From the NCBI RefSeq assembly GCF_000092045.1, contig NC_007761.1:4287501-4351500 (forward strand): a stretch of 64,000 nucleotides of DNA, given 5' to 3'. Source of the stretch: Rhizobium etli CFN 42. GTDB taxonomy: Bacteria > Pseudomonadota > Alphaproteobacteria > Rhizobiales > Rhizobiaceae. Both the position numbers and the translations under genes were made by a program. The first letter of the stretch is position 1. Each line of letters starts with the position of its first letter. Under the pieces are notes generated by a model. The model ran no database searches. It was not told where the DNA came from and was given only the letters and a program-made list of their open reading frames with translations. Positions 37,467 to 47,909 of the stretch are shown here, one piece after another.

Positions 37467-40400
37467 TCAATGAAAGTTCCGCCCGCGCGGCATGACCTCG
37501 GCAGTTTCCGCCGCACCGCCATGACGGCCCGCCGCACCCATCCGTCTTTCCAATTCCGCCTTCTCCTGCGCAGTCGCAAATTTTCTCTGCCGTGGGTCGA
37601 CCCCAGGCCTCAGCACCTCGTCCGCGCGCTCACAGGCGCCAAAACGCCGGGCCTCGCGTTGCAGGATGTCAAGCGCCGGCGTCATGTCCTCGATATGCTC
37701 GACGACCGTATGGATCACGCCGCTATGGCTTTGCAGCCTGCCGCGGATTTTCACGAGCCGGGCTCCCATAACGACTGCCCGGTATTTGTCGAACATCTTG
37801 TTCCAGACGATCGCATTGGCGACCCCGGTCTCGTCCTCCAGCGTCATGAAGATCACGCCTTTGGCCGAACCCGGGCGCTGCCGCACCAGCACCAGACCGG
37901 CAATCGTCACCCTTTTCCCGTTGGGCACCGTCAGAAGATCGACATTGCGTGTAATGCCCGCCTTTCGCAATTCCTCCCGCAGAAACGAGACGGGATGCGC
38001 TTTCAGAGACAGGGAAAGATAACGATAATCCTCGATCACCTGCTCGCCCGGCAGCATGTCGGGCAACTTCGCCGCGGGTTCGGGCTGAAGGTCGAGATGA
38101 CGGACCTGTTCGAAAAGAGGCAGCTCTTCGGCCGCACTCTTCACATCCAGTGCCCGCACAGCCCAAAGCGCTTCGCGGCGCGACAGATGGATCGATCGGA
38201 ACGCATCCGCATCCGCCAGCCGCTCAATGACGGACTTCTGCAGACCGGACCGCAGCCAAAGATCGCGCACCGAACCATATCCTTGACCTCGATTGTCGAC
38301 GAGCCGTTCCATATCGTCCGACGAGAGACCCTTGATCTGCCGGAAGCCCAGCCGCACAGCATGCCGGGTCTTGATGATCCCGCCCATCTCGCCATGCCGA
38401 AAATCGATGGCCTCCCGGTCGAAGGAGGCCTCTTCCAGAGTACAATCCCAGTCCGATTCATTGATGTCGACCGGCAGGATCTTTACCCCATGCTCGCGCG
38501 CATCCCGCACCAGCTGGGCCGGCGCATAAAAGCCCATTGGCTGGGAGTTCAGCATCGCCGCACAGAAGACATCGGGATAATAGGCCTTGAGCCATGACGA
38601 GGCATAAACCAGCAGTGCGAAGGAGGCGGCATGGCTTTCCGGAAAGCCGTATTCACCGAAGCCTCTGATCTGATTGAAACATTGTTTTGCGAACTCGGGA
38701 TCGTAGTTCTTTGAGACCATGCCCTCGATGAACCGCTTCTCGAAATCGCCGATCGTACCGGTTCGCTTGAATGTCGCCATCGCCCTGCGAAGCTTGTCGG
38801 CCTCGGCCGGCTTGAATCCTGCAGCGGTGATCGCGATCTGCATCGCCTGCTCCTGAAACAGGGGGACGCCGAGGGTTCTTTCGAGAACCGCTTCCAGCTC
38901 CTTGCTCGGATAGTCGATCGGGATGTTCCTGGCGCGCTGCTCCCGGCGTTTCAAATAGGGATGGACCATATCGCCCTGGATCGGCCCCGGCCGGACGATC
39001 GCCACCTCGATAACGAGGTCGTAGAATATCTTCGGCTTGAGACGCGGCAGCATGCTCATCTGCGCCCGGCTTTCGATCTGGAAGACGCCAAGCGTATCGG
39101 CCCGGCCCATCATCTCATAGACCGGCCTGCCCTCCTCCCCATGCTCCCTGTTGCCGAGGTCTGCGAGCGCCTTCTTGACATCATAATGCAGTTCAAGCAG
39201 CGAAAATGCCTTCCGCAGGCAGGTCAGCATGCCGAGGGCCAGTATATCCACTTTGAGGATCTTGACGTTGTCGAGATCGTCCTTGTCCCATTCGATCATG
39301 TAGCGATCCGGCATCGCCGTCTTCATGATCGGCACGACCTCGTCGAGCCGGTCCCGTGTGATGACGAAGCCGCCGACATGCTGAGTGAGGTGACGCGGAA
39401 AGCCGAGAAGCTCGGAGGCATATTTCAACACGTTCTGCGTCACTGGATCCTTGACGTCGAGACCGGCCGCCTTGGCATCCCGATCGGAGAGATTGTCCTC
39501 CGACCAGCCCCAGACGAGGCTGCTGATCGCCGACTGAACATCCTCCGACAGGCCGAAGGCTTTGGCGACCTCGCGACCGGCCGAACGGGTGCGGTAGGTG
39601 GTAACCCCTGCCGTCAGCCCGGCATGTTCTCTTTTGTAGGTTCTATAGATGAACTGGATGACCTCTTCACGGCGGTCATGCTCGAAATCGACGTCGATAT
39701 CCGGCGGTTCGTCGCGATCCATCGAAATGAAACGGTCGAAAAGCAGCGTGCTCTTTTCAGGATTGACCTCCGTTATTTCAAGGCAATAGCAGATGACCGA
39801 ATTCGCCGCCGATCCGCGTCCCTGGCACAAAACCTTGAGGTCATAACGGGCGTGCTGGATGATCCTGTGAACCGTAAGGAAGTATGAAGCGTAGTTCTTG
39901 TCGCCGATGAGTTTCAGTTCATAATCGATCTGCTTTACCACCTTGGGCGGCACACCCTCGGGATAGCGTTTGATTGCTCCCGCTCTCGTCAGCCTTTCAA
40001 GCGTCTCCTGCGGTGTTTCGCCGGGATCGTTTTCAGGCGGATAATTATGCTCCAGTTCCTTCAGCGAAAAGCTCAACCTGCCAAAAAAGGCCTGCGTATT
40101 TTCGATCGCACCAGGATAGTCACGGAAGATCCGGACCATTTCACGTGAACCCTTGAGGTAGCGCTCGGCATTCGGCGCCAGCAGGAATCCAGCTTGCGAT
40201 ATCTGCACATGCTCTCGGATCGCGATCACGACATCCGAAAGCGGCCGGCGTTCGGGATGGTGGTAAAGCGGCTGGTTGGTGGCAATCAACGGCACGCGAT
40301 TTCGGGCGGCAAGCGTGGCAAGCACCGCAAAGACCTGCCTGTCGCGGCCGTCATAGGCTGGCGCCAGCGCCATAAAAAAAGCCTTGCGGAACCGTCTGCG

Positions 40401-40922
40401 AAACCGTTCCAGATAATCCTCCAGCGCCGACTGGCCCCGCTGATGATCGACAAGGGTACGATCGGGAACGACAGCAAGCATCATCTCGTCTCCCCATTCC
40501 ATGAATTCCGTTTCCGTCAGGATGCAGGTTCCCTTGACCGCTTCCTCCTTCAGATTGCCGGCGCTGAGAAGGCGGCAGAGATTTGCCCATCCCCGCCGAT
40601 TGCTGGGATAGGCGAGAATGTCAGGCGTTCCATCGGAGAAGACGAGACGGGCACCCGGCTGGACCCTGATCGGATCGAGGATTTCCTCGCCTTCCCATGT
40701 CTGAAAATCCGCCTCATGTCTGTTCTTGTACTTCTCTTCGATCTGCAGCGCCTGCGCATGCGCCCTGACCACGCCGGCAACCGAATTCCGGTCCGCGATC
40801 CCGAGACCACCAAGCCGAAGATGAGCGGCCTGTACGACCATTTCCTCAGGGCCGGAGGCACCTTCGAGAAACGAGAAATTCGTCCTGGCGCCAATTTCGA
40901 AAAATGCGGGCTCGGTCATCAT
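37467..40922 (-). CDS. dnaE2: Error-prone DNA polymerase DnaE2 (ImuC)
   Basis: A 1151-residue C-family polymerase for SOS translesion synthesis. Parts in order: PHP domain ([21 protein letters not shown] from about residue 5), palm with the catalytic Asp cluster [16 protein letters not shown], finger region, tandem HhH and a C-terminal OB fold ([18 protein letters not shown]). It lacks the long C-terminal tail of DnaE1. ATG at 40922, or the adjacent one at 40919, overlaps the imuB stop. It is the last gene of the imuA-imuB-dnaE2 operon. Confidence 0.95.
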   Translation of the reverse strand: MMTEPAFFEIGARTNFSFLEGASGPEEMVVQAAHLRLGGLGIADRNSVAGVVRAHAQALQIEEKYKNRHEADFQTWEGEEILDPIRVQPGARLVFSDGTPDILAYPSNRRGWANLCRLLSAGNLKEEAVKGTCILTETEFMEWGDEMMLAVVPDRTLVDHQRGQSALEDYLERFRRRFRKAFFMALAPAYDGRDRQVFAVLATLAARNRVPLIATNQPLYHHPERRPLSDVVIAIREHVQISQAGFLLAPNAERYLKGSREMVRIFRDYPGAIENTQAFFGRLSFSLKELEHNYPPENDPGETPQETLERLTRAGAIKRYPEGVPPKVVKQIDYELKLIGDKNYASYFLTVHRIIQHARYDLKVLCQGRGSAANSVICYCLEITEVNPEKSTLLFDRFISMDRDEPPDIDVDFEHDRREEVIQFIYRTYKREHAGLTAGVTTYRTRSAGREVAKAFGLSEDVQSAISSLVWGWSEDNLSDRDAKAAGLDVKDPVTQNVLKYASELLGFPRHLTQHVGGFVITRDRLDEVVPIMKTAMPDRYMIEWDKDDLDNVKILKVDILALGMLTCLRKAFSLLELHYDVKKALADLGNREHGEEGRPVYEMMGRADTLGVFQIESRAQMSMLPRLKPKIFYDLVIEVAIVRPGPIQGDMVHPYLKRREQRARNIPIDYPSKELEAVLERTLGVPLFQEQAMQIAITAAGFKPAEADKLRRAMATFKRTGTIGDFEKRFIEGMVSKNYDPEFAKQCFNQIRGFGEYGFPESHAASFALLVYASSWLKAYYPDVFCAAMLNSQPMGFYAPAQLVRDAREHGVKILPVDINESDWDCTLEEASFDREAIDFRHGEMGGIIKTRHAVRLGFRQIKGLSSDDMERLVDNRGQGYGSVRDLWLRSGLQKSVIERLADADAFRSIHLSRREALWAVRALDVKSAAEELPLFEQVRHLDLQPEPAAKLPDMLPGEQVIEDYRYLSLSLKAHPVSFLREELRKAGITRNVDLLTVPNGKRVTIAGLVLVRQRPGSAKGVIFMTLEDETGVANAIVWNKMFDKYRAVVMGARLVKIRGRLQSHSGVIHTVVEHIEDMTPALDILQREARRFGACERADEVLRPGVDPRQRKFATAQEKAELERRMGAAGRHGGAAETAEVMPRGRNFH

Positions 40923-42532
40923 GCAAAGACCCCGTGCATGAACCATCGAGGGCTAAGCTCCTGACCATAGAAGCCTCGGCGGTAGATCCAGAAACGATGT
41001 CCGGCTTCATCCTCGATGCGAAAATAGTCACGCGCCTCCGCGTCGCTTCCGTCGATCCACCACTCCATGGCAATCCGCTCCGGACCCTCGCTTTTGGCCA
41101 CTTGATGCTGCATGCGCCGCCAGCGAAAGATCTGTGGCGGACCATCGGGCACTTCGGCGAGTACGGTCTCGACAGGCTCCGGCGTTGCAAAAAGCCGCAA
41201 CGGACGCTCTTGGCGGAAAGGAAGAGAGCCGTCCTGTTCGGCCTTCCCCCGTCTTGAAAGCTTGTCCGTCGTCGGAACAGCGATGACGGCGCGTTCCGGC
41301 ACATGGCTCTCACGAAGCTGGAAGCTTTGCAGACAATCCGCACCCAGCCGAGCAGAGACGCGGTCGACGAAAGCCGAAAGCGAAATTTCTCCCTGCCGAT
41401 CTCCCTCGAAATCAGTTTGGGCTTCGTTGAAGGGATCGTGCCGCAGCACATTCAGCCGCACGATCTCGAAACCATAGCCGGCATCGAGATCATCATAGAC
41501 CGCCTGCAGTCGCTCGGAAAAAAGCCCGGCGATAAATTTCGGTTCGCGAAGCGGTTGCGAAGCGCCGACGGAAATACGAAAGACCCTGCCGTCGACACGG
41601 AATAGAACCAGTTCGAACACCCGTCCGCCGGCGCCTCGTGCTTCCAGCGACGGCTGCAGCGACACGGCGACCTGCCTGGTGACCGCAAGGATCTGCTCCT
41701 CCGTTCCGATAGGTTCGATCAGACGGCTTTCGGCCGAAAGGCTGGCGACGGGACGACGGGGCGAAACCGGTTCTTCTTCACGCCCTAGCGCTTGGTCGAG
41801 ACGCAGAAGCAATTCCGGCCCGAACCGGCGGGTCAGCGGTGCCCGCGGCGCACTGATGACGTCACCGATATATTTCAGACCAAGCTTCTTCAGCGCATCG
41901 ACGGTTTGCCCTTGCAGCCGCAAGGCTGCGACCGGGAGGGACATCAGCACGCGCTCCGTCTCCTCGTCCTCGATCACGCCGCTTTGCCCGAAACGCGACA
42001 CGGCCCAGGAAAGACCCGGCGACGAAGAGATCGCACCGCGCGCATCGATCCCCATATGAAAGAGCCGCGACAGAACATCCTTGAGCAGCGCCTTTTCGCC
42101 GCCGAAGAGATGCGTGCAGCCGGTAATGTCGAGAAACAGGCCGTCCTCGCCGTCGAACGCCACCAATGGCGTGTACCGGTCGCACCAGTCGGCAATTGCC
42201 TCCAGCAGCCGGCGGTCGGCCGCCGGATCCTCTTCCACCACCTCGAGCGTCGGATACATGGCGCGCGCTTCGGCAACGCCCTGCTCCTTCTTCAACCCCA
42301 GCCGCTCGGCCAATTCGTCCAGTGCCGTCAGCCGCATGGCGTTGTTGAGTTTGCCCGAACAGACGATGGATGGTGCCTCAGGACGCCCTTTCGAACGCCA
42401 GGAGGCCCCCCATCGCCTGCGGGCGATACGGTCGGTTGGCAGATGCGGGAAGCTGAGCGCCAGCATGCGCTGACTGTTCGCCTGGAGGACGAACGAGGTT
42501 TGGTTCGGCGACAGGGAAAAATTCGCGTTCAT
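40919..42532 (-). CDS. imuB: ImuB, Y-family-polymerase-like mutagenesis protein
   Basis: A 537-residue protein resembling Y-family polymerases but acting as the adaptor linking ImuA, DnaE2 and the beta clamp. The Y-like region begins [36 protein letters not shown] is at the palm. The start is uncertain: the ATG at 42532 overlaps imuA by 155 bases, while the ATG at 42466 begins exactly at the conserved block. Neither has an ideal ribosome site. The stop overlaps the dnaE2 start. Confidence 0.92.
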   Translation of the reverse strand: MNANFSLSPNQTSFVLQANSQRMLALSFPHLPTDRIARRRWGASWRSKGRPEAPSIVCSGKLNNAMRLTALDELAERLGLKKEQGVAEARAMYPTLEVVEEDPAADRRLLEAIADWCDRYTPLVAFDGEDGLFLDITGCTHLFGGEKALLKDVLSRLFHMGIDARGAISSSPGLSWAVSRFGQSGVIEDEETERVLMSLPVAALRLQGQTVDALKKLGLKYIGDVISAPRAPLTRRFGPELLLRLDQALGREEEPVSPRRPVASLSAESRLIEPIGTEEQILAVTRQVAVSLQPSLEARGAGGRVFELVLFRVDGRVFRISVGASQPLREPKFIAGLFSERLQAVYDDLDAGYGFEIVRLNVLRHDPFNEAQTDFEGDRQGEISLSAFVDRVSARLGADCLQSFQLRESHVPERAVIAVPTTDKLSRRGKAEQDGSLPFRQERPLRLFATPEPVETVLAEVPDGPPQIFRWRRMQHQVAKSEGPERIAMEWWIDGSDAEARDYFRIEDEAGHRFWIYRRGFYGQELSPRWFMHGVFA

Positions 42533-43322
42533 GAGGATTCCACTCCAGGAGAAAGGAGAGCGGGGCCGAATTACGACTCTTCTCCAGCGTGAGACGGAAA
42601 ACCGGATTGCCGATACTGCCGGCAAGCTTAGATCCATCCGGCAACGGCCGCAGACCAGACGGTGCCGGTTCGACATGCAGGCGCAAGGCCGCACTGCTGG
42701 CCTCCTCCGCTCCTGCCTGCCGCAGAAGAAAGAGCGGACGGCGGGCAGCATGCGCCCTGAGACTGAGCCTGCGGCTTTCGGTCAGACCGAAATGCGCAGG
42801 GTTGCCCCGCACTTCGAAGATGACGGCCGAGAAAGCAGCGCTTTCCACCGCCGCCTCCGCCAGCCAGAGCGCTTCGTCCAGCTTGCGCGGCGAGGCATGG
42901 AGAAATCGCTCCGGACACAACCCGAAATTCCGAAGCCCGGGAGCATAGGGACGGCCGGCCTCCAGCGTGCCGACCGTATCGCCGATCCAGAGCAACGGCA
43001 AAAGCTTGCCGGCACCTGATTCCTGCTTCTGCAGCCGCGCTGCAACCGCCATCGCCAGTCCGCTTGCCGCGCCGGCATCGCGCGACAGCGCGGATCGGAA
43101 TTCGGTAATCGCATCGAGAGGCAGGCCGCCTTCCAGCGCCCGATCGACAAACTCCACTCCAAACTGCAGGAGTGGAAGACTGCGCTGCTGGCGTGTCTTG
43201 CGTCCTTCCGCCAAGGCTTCCTGCTCCGCCGCCGCAAGCGCCGGCGCGGGCTTTCCTTCCAGCTTGGCAATGGTTTCGCGGAGCGCAAAAAGCCGCTCGC
43301 GCGCCAGGGCGTTCTGCGCCAT
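42378..43322 (-). CDS. imuA: ImuA, RecA-like SOS mutagenesis protein
   Basis: A 314-residue RecA/SulA-like protein, the first gene of the damage-inducible mutasome cassette. Blocks are ARERLFALRETIAKLEGK, the core FVDRALEGGLPLDAITEF and LWIGDTVGTLEAGRPYAPGL. The ATG at 43322 gives the usual N-terminus; an upstream ATG at 43391 would place the LexA site in coding sequence. The C-terminal end overlaps imuB extensively in a different frame, an unusual overlap. Confidence 0.92.
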   Translation of the reverse strand: MAQNALARERLFALRETIAKLEGKPAPALAAAEQEALAEGRKTRQQRSLPLLQFGVEFVDRALEGGLPLDAITEFRSALSRDAGAASGLAMAVAARLQKQESGAGKLLPLLWIGDTVGTLEAGRPYAPGLRNFGLCPERFLHASPRKLDEALWLAEAAVESAAFSAVIFEVRGNPAHFGLTESRRLSLRAHAARRPLFLLRQAGAEEASSAALRLHVEPAPSGLRPLPDGSKLAGSIGNPVFRLTLEKSRNSAPLSFLLEWNPHEREFFPVAEPNLVRPPGEQSAHAGAQLPASANRPYRPQAMGGLLAFERAS

Positions 43323-43344
43323 GGCGTTTACTCCGATCCGTCTT

Positions 43345-43359
43345 GTTCCTGTTATGTTC
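43345..43359. promoter_or_regulatory. LexA (SOS) box of imuA-imuB-dnaE2
   Basis: GTTC-N7-GTTC (43345-43348 and 43356-43359), exactly the alphaproteobacterial LexA direct-repeat site, 23 bases upstream of the imuA start. It predicts LexA repression and induction by DNA damage. The divergent peptidase gene starts 127 bases away on the other side. Confidence 0.9.
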
Positions 43360-43485
43360 TTATGGATTCCAGAGAGAGAAAGAAGAGTCAACCACCATTT
43401 TCTATGAATTTATTCCTGCCTTTGATTCCGCACTCGAAAATCGGCGATAAAGGTTCTATATGGGCCCGCAAAGGAAGGAACATTC

Positions 43486-43923
43486 ATGGCCCGCATAGAC
43501 CAGAGCGATGATTGGCGGGACCGCCATGCGCCGACGATCAGCACTTTCGAGTCGCTGGCCATGGAGGCCTATAGCCATCTGCCCGATGAATTCCGTCAGC
43601 TGACGACCAATCTCACGATCGAGATCGAGGATTTCCCCGATGACGATGTTTTCGAGGACATGGCGCTCGAAACCCCTTTCGATCTGCTCGGCCTTTTCGA
43701 GGGCAGGGGCATTTCCGAACGTTTTACCGTGGAAACCGGCGAAATGCCGAACCGCATCCGCCTCTACCGGCGCCCCATTCTCGATTACTGGGCGGAGAAT
43801 GACGAGACGCTGGGCGATATAATCACCCATGTCCTGATCCACGAGATCGGCCACCATTTCGGGCTGAGCGACGATGATATGGAGCGGATCGAGGCCAGCG
43901 CCGAAGAAGCCGCGGAGCGTTAG
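43486..43923 (+). CDS. Zincin-like metallopeptidase family protein (DUF1025/PF06262)
   Basis: A 145-residue protein with HVLIHEIGHHFGLSDDDM, the HExxH zinc site plus the downstream acidic ligand region of the small zincin_1 family. The rest is acidic (EIEDFPDDDVFEDM). No signal peptide is seen, so it is cytoplasmic. Its biological substrate is unknown. It is divergent from imuA and shares the upstream region that holds the LexA box. Confidence 0.85.
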   Translation: MARIDQSDDWRDRHAPTISTFESLAMEAYSHLPDEFRQLTTNLTIEIEDFPDDDVFEDMALETPFDLLGLFEGRGISERFTVETGEMPNRIRLYRRPILDYWAENDETLGDIITHVLIHEIGHHFGLSDDDMERIEASAEEAAER

Positions 43924-43945
43924 ACGTCTATCCTGGAATTAAGTC

Positions 43946-44152
43946 TTACTGCTCGGAGAGTTTCATCTCCGGATCGTAATCCTTGCCTTCGACGGTCTTG
44001 ACGACGGCCTGGCCGCACTGCATCGCGCCGGTTGCGGCATTGAAGGCATAGGTCGGCGAACCCTCCAGCGACCAGCCCTTGTTCAGGGCGGCAGTGACCT
44101 TGTGGCAAAAGGAAGCGTCGTCGGGGCCGGTCAGGAAGCGATAGAGTTTCAT
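43946..44152 (-). CDS. DUF1737-domain protein
   Basis: A 68-residue protein starting MKLYRFLTGPDDASFCHKV, with LNKGWSLEGSPTYAFN: the DUF1737 pattern of small proteins often with a YRFLTG start. Function unknown. Its ATG overlaps the stop of the lyase gene (ATGA), so it is translationally coupled to that enzyme. Confidence 0.8.
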   Translation of the reverse strand: MKLYRFLTGPDDASFCHKVTAALNKGWSLEGSPTYAFNAATGAMQCGQAVVKTVEGKDYDPEMKLSEQ

Positions 44153-45060
44153 CAGGCGGGCTTTCTTGCAGAAATCAGGCGAGCTTTATGAACCAGAGCT
44201 TCGGCCTGGACAAGATGCAGCCGCTCGATCATCCGCCCGTTCGCATTAATGACGTTGAGGCCCCTGGCAGCCGGATCGGCAAAGGCTGATATGATTGCCT
44301 GCGCTTCGGCAATCTCCTCCGCGCTCGGACCGAAATGCCGGTTGGCGGCCGCAATCTGCGTGGGATGGATCAGCATCTTGCCGGCAAAGCCCATGGCGCG
44401 ACCCTGTCCGCATTCCGCCTCGAAGCCTTCGCCATCGCGGAAATCGTTGAAGACGCTGTCGAGCGCATCGAGTCCATAGGCCTTGACCGCCAGAATGACC
44501 TGCATCAGCCACGGCACGAGATAGGTCCGCCCCGGCTGCGGCAGGACGCCCGTTTCCTTGCGCAGATCATTGAGGCCGACGACGAGGCAATCGAGCCGCG
44601 ATCCCGGGGTGTGGCCGAATTCGGCGATCGCCCCGACATTCAGCACGCCGCGCGGCGTCTCGATCATCGCCCAGATTCGCACTTCCTCCTGCGCATCCGC
44701 TTCCGTCAGCAGGTCGCCGACATCAGTGACATCCTGCGGCTCGTCCACTTTCGGCAGCAGGACGGCATCGGGCGAAACTTCCTTGACCAGATCGAGATCC
44801 GCCGGCCCGAATTCGGACGACAAAGAATTGATGCGGATGATCCTTTCCTTGCCCTCCAGCGGCGGCCCGGCAAAAAAACGTCTCAGATTTTCCCGCGCTT
44901 CTTCCTTCTTCTCAGGAGCGACGGAATCCTCCAGATCGAAAATAACCGCATCACAATCAAGGGAACGGCTTTTTTCGAGCGCCCGGAGATTGATGGCGGG
45001 CACACTCAGCACCGAGCGGCGCAGACTTGAGGAGCGGAGAGGTTTGCTTTCTTTCATCAT
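44152..45060 (-). CDS. HpcH/HpaI aldolase / CitE-like CoA-ester lyase
   Basis: A 302-residue TIM-barrel lyase of the CitE/malyl-CoA lyase family. Motifs are RSVLSVPA, CDAVIFDLEDSVAPEKK with the Mg-binding acidic cluster, RINSLSSEFG, AMIETPRGVLN and GKMLIHPTQI. Members cleave citryl-, malyl- or citramalyl-CoA; which one cannot be told here. The start is one of two adjacent ATGs (45060 or 45057). The downstream DUF1737 gene overlaps it. Confidence 0.86.
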   Translation of the reverse strand: MMKESKPLRSSSLRRSVLSVPAINLRALEKSRSLDCDAVIFDLEDSVAPEKKEEARENLRRFFAGPPLEGKERIIRINSLSSEFGPADLDLVKEVSPDAVLLPKVDEPQDVTDVGDLLTEADAQEEVRIWAMIETPRGVLNVGAIAEFGHTPGSRLDCLVVGLNDLRKETGVLPQPGRTYLVPWLMQVILAVKAYGLDALDSVFNDFRDGEGFEAECGQGRAMGFAGKMLIHPTQIAAANRHFGPSAEEIAEAQAIISAFADPAARGLNVINANGRMIERLHLVQAEALVHKARLISARKPA

Positions 45061-45169
45061 CCATTAGTGCCAAGCTTCGCAAAACCCGGCAAGACAACAA
45101 AAAGCCATGCTTGCCTTGCAGAGAGGAAAAGGAAGGACCACATTCCTTTCTGTAGAAAGGTCTCAAACC

Positions 45170-45403
45170 ATGCAGAACATTCGCTCCATCTTCTTCATGC
45201 TTGCCGGCGCCACCTTTTTTGTCGCCATGCTGCTTCTCACCTTCTCGGTGACGCTTGCCGTCGGCGGCATCTTGACCGTGCTCATGGTCGGGCGCGCGCT
45301 TTCGATGAAGATGAAGCCCGCTCCGGTCCGCGCCAAGGCAAACAATGGCAAGCCGGAGATGCGCGTCTGGAACGACGGCCGCGGCACGATCATCGATCTC
45401 TGA
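45170..45403 (+). CDS. Small membrane protein, function unknown
   Basis: A 77-residue protein with one long hydrophobic segment or hairpin (about residues 5-45, FFMLAGATFFVAMLLLTFSVTL region) followed by a basic, hydrophilic C-terminus ending GRGTIIDL. AGAAAGG lies about nine bases before the ATG at 45170; an upstream in-frame ATG at 45107 has none. I do not recognise the family. It stands alone between the lyase (divergent) and a VOC gene. Confidence 0.65.
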   Translation: MQNIRSIFFMLAGATFFVAMLLLTFSVTLAVGGILTVLMVGRALSMKMKPAPVRAKANNGKPEMRVWNDGRGTIIDL

Positions 45404-45509
45404 GGCCTGCTTTCAAAAAAATCACCGACACTGTCGGATCATGCTTCCATGATACGTCTTTGAAGCAGCCGGGCATTCAGCCGGCGCTCAAAAACGATGG
45501 AGGACGAGC

Positions 45510-45929
45510 ATGGATACGACGGAAAACAAACCGGCCAAGTTGCCGCCAGTGAAGAATGGCCTGCTTCCCTATCTCACAGTCGACGGCGCGGTGAAGGCCG
45601 CGGAATTCTACAAGAAGGCCTTCGGCGCCGAAGAGGCCCACAGGGTGCCGGTCGACGAGAGCGGCCGGACGATGCATATTCATCTCTATATCAACGGCAG
45701 CTCCCTCATGCTGGCTGATGCCTATCCCGAATATGGCCATGCCTTCAAAGGCCACGAAGGGTTCGCCATTCAGCTGGTTACCGATGACATCGATTTCTGG
45801 TGGGACCGCGCGGTTGCGGCCGGCGCCGAAGTCGTCATGCCGGTCGAGCTGATGTTCTGGGGCGACCGCTACGGCCAGCTTCGCGATCCGTTCGGGGTGC
45901 TCTGGGGCTTGAACGCGCCGAGCAAATAA
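45510..45929 (+). CDS. VOC-family (glyoxalase/PhnB-like) protein
   Basis: A 139-residue vicinal-oxygen-chelate protein with PYLTVDGAVKAAEFYKKAFGAEE, HIHLYINGSSLMLAD and a final RYGQLRDPFGVLWGL, the typical PhnB-like ending. Members are metal-binding enzymes or drug-binding proteins. The substrate is unknown. GGAGG lies before the ATG and a G/C-rich terminator hairpin follows. Confidence 0.85.
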   Translation: MDTTENKPAKLPPVKNGLLPYLTVDGAVKAAEFYKKAFGAEEAHRVPVDESGRTMHIHLYINGSSLMLADAYPEYGHAFKGHEGFAIQLVTDDIDFWWDRAVAAGAEVVMPVELMFWGDRYGQLRDPFGVLWGLNAPSK

Positions 45930-45944
45930 GAGACGCATTCCATG

Positions 45945-45980
45945 GGCGGGCCGCGCGAAACGCCGCGTGGCCGCCCTTTT
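45945..45980 (+). terminator. Terminator hairpin after the VOC gene
   Basis: GGGCGG (45945-45950) pairs with CCGCCC (45971-45976), with further imperfect G/C pairing inside, followed by TTTT. Confidence 0.7.
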
Positions 45981-46062
45981 GGAAAGATTCTCCTTCATTT
46001 CGGCAAAAAACTGGACTAGATGCACATCAGGAAAGTACATTTGCTGAAATGGAGCATGGGTC

Positions 46063-46671
46063 ATGGATAAATTCGTGAAGCTCACGGGCGTTGCAGCGCC
46101 CCTGCCGGTCGTCAACATCGACACCGACATGATCATTCCGAAGGACTATCTGAAGACCATCAAGCGCACGGGTCTCGGCAAGGGCCTGTTCGCCGAAGCG
46201 CGCTACAATGAAGACGGTTCCGAGAATCCCGATTTCGTGTTGAACAAGCCGGCCTATCGCGATGCCAAGATCCTGGTCGCCGGCGACAATTTCGGCTGCG
46301 GTTCCTCGCGCGAGCACGCTCCCTGGGCGCTGCTCGATTTCGGCATTCGCTGCGTGATCTCCACCAGCTTCGCCGACATTTTCTACAATAACTGCTTCAA
46401 GAACGGCATCCTGCCGATCAAGGTCAGCCAGGAAAACCTCGACAAGCTGATGGACGACGCCTCGCGCGGCTCCAACGCCATCCTGACCGTCGACCTGGAA
46501 AATCTGGAAATCACCGGCCCCGACGGCGGCTCGATCAAATTCGATCTCGACGAGTTCAAGCGCCACTGCCTGCTGAACGGCCTCGACGATATCGGCCTGA
46601 CCCTGGAAAAGGGCAAGGCGATCGACGAATTCGAAAAGAAGAACGCCGCTTCGCACCCCTGGGCTGCTTAA
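46063..46671 (+). CDS. leuD: 3-isopropylmalate dehydratase, small subunit
   Basis: A 202-residue subunit which, with LeuC, isomerises 2- to 3-isopropylmalate in leucine synthesis. Markers are [17 protein letters not shown], the loop [17 protein letters not shown] and the [20 protein letters not shown] block. leuC is not in the window. leuB, the next enzyme, follows 1.2 kb later after a minus-strand PLP enzyme gene. A strong terminator follows directly. Confidence 0.97.
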   Translation: MDKFVKLTGVAAPLPVVNIDTDMIIPKDYLKTIKRTGLGKGLFAEARYNEDGSENPDFVLNKPAYRDAKILVAGDNFGCGSSREHAPWALLDFGIRCVISTSFADIFYNNCFKNGILPIKVSQENLDKLMDDASRGSNAILTVDLENLEITGPDGGSIKFDLDEFKRHCLLNGLDDIGLTLEKGKAIDEFEKKNAASHPWAA

Positions 46672-46694
46672 AGCCTGACGCATTGCGATTGATC

Positions 46695-46719
46695 AAGCCG
46701 GGCTTTCGCCCGGCTTTTT
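46695..46719 (+). terminator. Rho-independent terminator after leuD
   Basis: AAGCCGGGC, loop TTTC, GCCCGGCTT, then TTT; 23 bases after the leuD stop. Confidence 0.93.
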
Positions 46720-46733
46720 CTCTGACATCAAGA

Positions 46734-47666
46734 TCAGAGAAACTTCTCTTGCCAGAGCCTCAGCTTTTCCAGCGATACGCCGATGCCGCCGCAGATTTCG
46801 ATGAGCGGATTATCGAAGCGCGACAGCAGCCCGGCATGCACATCGGCAACGGCAAGCGCCGCCCCGCAGGCCGGTTCGACCAAGATGCGATGCGCATCGG
46901 CAAATTTCAGACAGGCGGCAACGGCATCGGCATCGCTGACGAGCACACTTTCGATCGGATGCTGTTTCGGCAGGTCGAAGACATGCTGCGCCACCTGCCG
47001 CGCGCCAAGCGACGTCGCAATCGAGGTGATCGCCGGAAGCGAGATGCGATCATTGGCCTCGAGGCTCGCATGGAATGAAGCTGCCCCTTCGGTTTCGACT
47101 GCGATGACGGGCACGTCGGAAAGGCCGTTTCGCCTCAGCCCCGCGACGATGCCGGCAAGCAGCCCGCCGCCGCCGACGCTGGTAACGACGCAATCGAATG
47201 CCGCACCCTTCGCCACCACCTCGTCGATCAGCGTCGCATGGCCATCCCACAAAAGCGGATGGTCGAAGGGGTGCACGTAGGTCGCCTCGCGGCTGCGGGC
47301 GAGGGCGACCGCGTGGTCGTTGGCTTCATCGAAAACCGACCCGTGGACGAGCACATTCGCGCCGGTGGCGGCGATCGTCTGCCGCACATCGACCGCCGTT
47401 GTCTCCGGCACGACGATCGTGACGGGCACACCGAGCGCCCGGCCGGCATGGGCCGCGGCAATGCCGGCATTGCCGCCGGAGGCGCAGAAGATCTCGCGCG
47501 CGCCATTTTCTACCTCATGCTGGCACAGCCGGCCGACGCCGCGCAGCTTGAAGCTGCCGGAAGGCTGCAGCGCATCGAGCTTCAGCCAGAGCGCTTTGCC
47601 GCTGGCGCTATAGCGGGGGGATGTCTGAGCCAGGGGCGTGTCGAGATGCAGGGATGCTGAAGCCAT
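46734..47666 (-). CDS. PLP-dependent serine/threonine dehydratase-like enzyme
   Basis: A 310-residue fold-type II PLP enzyme. The Schiff-base Lys is in PSGSFKLRG, the phosphate-binding loop is SVGGGGLLAG, and ASGGNAGIA binds substrate. Length and pattern fit catabolic serine/threonine dehydratases or related ammonia-lyases without a regulatory ACT domain. Its neighbours do not define the substrate. It is divergent from leuB across a region with a long perfect inverted repeat. Confidence 0.83.
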   Translation of the reverse strand: MASASLHLDTPLAQTSPRYSASGKALWLKLDALQPSGSFKLRGVGRLCQHEVENGAREIFCASGGNAGIAAAHAGRALGVPVTIVVPETTAVDVRQTIAATGANVLVHGSVFDEANDHAVALARSREATYVHPFDHPLLWDGHATLIDEVVAKGAAFDCVVTSVGGGGLLAGIVAGLRRNGLSDVPVIAVETEGAASFHASLEANDRISLPAITSIATSLGARQVAQHVFDLPKQHPIESVLVSDADAVAACLKFADAHRILVEPACGAALAVADVHAGLLSRFDNPLIEICGGIGVSLEKLRLWQEKFL

Positions 47667-47778
47667 GGGAACATCCAGGAAATGAAGTGAGACGATTGTT
47701 CTAATCCGTTTGACCGCACAGGAGCAACCATCGTGACTACATGGCCCGTGCCTTCAGACGTGCAAAAGCGCTGACACT

Positions 47779-47825
47779 TTCAATCTCTGCATCGAGCGAA
47801 AAATCGGGGCGATGCAGAGATTGAA
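47779..47825. repeat. Perfect 16-bp inverted repeat upstream of leuB
   Basis: The left arm TTCAATCTCTGCATCG (47779-47794) is the exact reverse complement of the right arm 47810-47825, separated by 15 bases. It ends 26 bases before the leuB -35 hexamer and has no T run on either side, so it is not an ordinary terminator. It could be an operator, a hairpin in a divergent leader, or the remnant of a small element. Confidence 0.75.
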
Positions 47826-47850
47826 GCGTACCGATTCAACCCTTCTCTCG

Positions 47851-47879
47851 CTTGAAATGCCCATTTCCGGGGTCTAAGA
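47851..47879 (+). promoter_or_regulatory. Probable leuB promoter
   Basis: CTTGAA (47851-47856), a 17-base spacer, CTAAGA (47874-47879), matching the rhizobial CTTGAC-N17-CTATAT pattern. It predicts a short leader of about 24 bases before leuB. Confidence 0.55.
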
Positions 47880-47909
47880 AGCCGCAACTTGTTTTTCCAG
47901 GAGGGTTTC

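Noticed and set aside
47741..47824. Small 27-residue frame overlapping the leuB inverted repeat, considered as a leucine leader peptide
   Set aside because: It has only two Leu, the GGAG is 16 bases away, and it lies upstream of the proposed leuB promoter.
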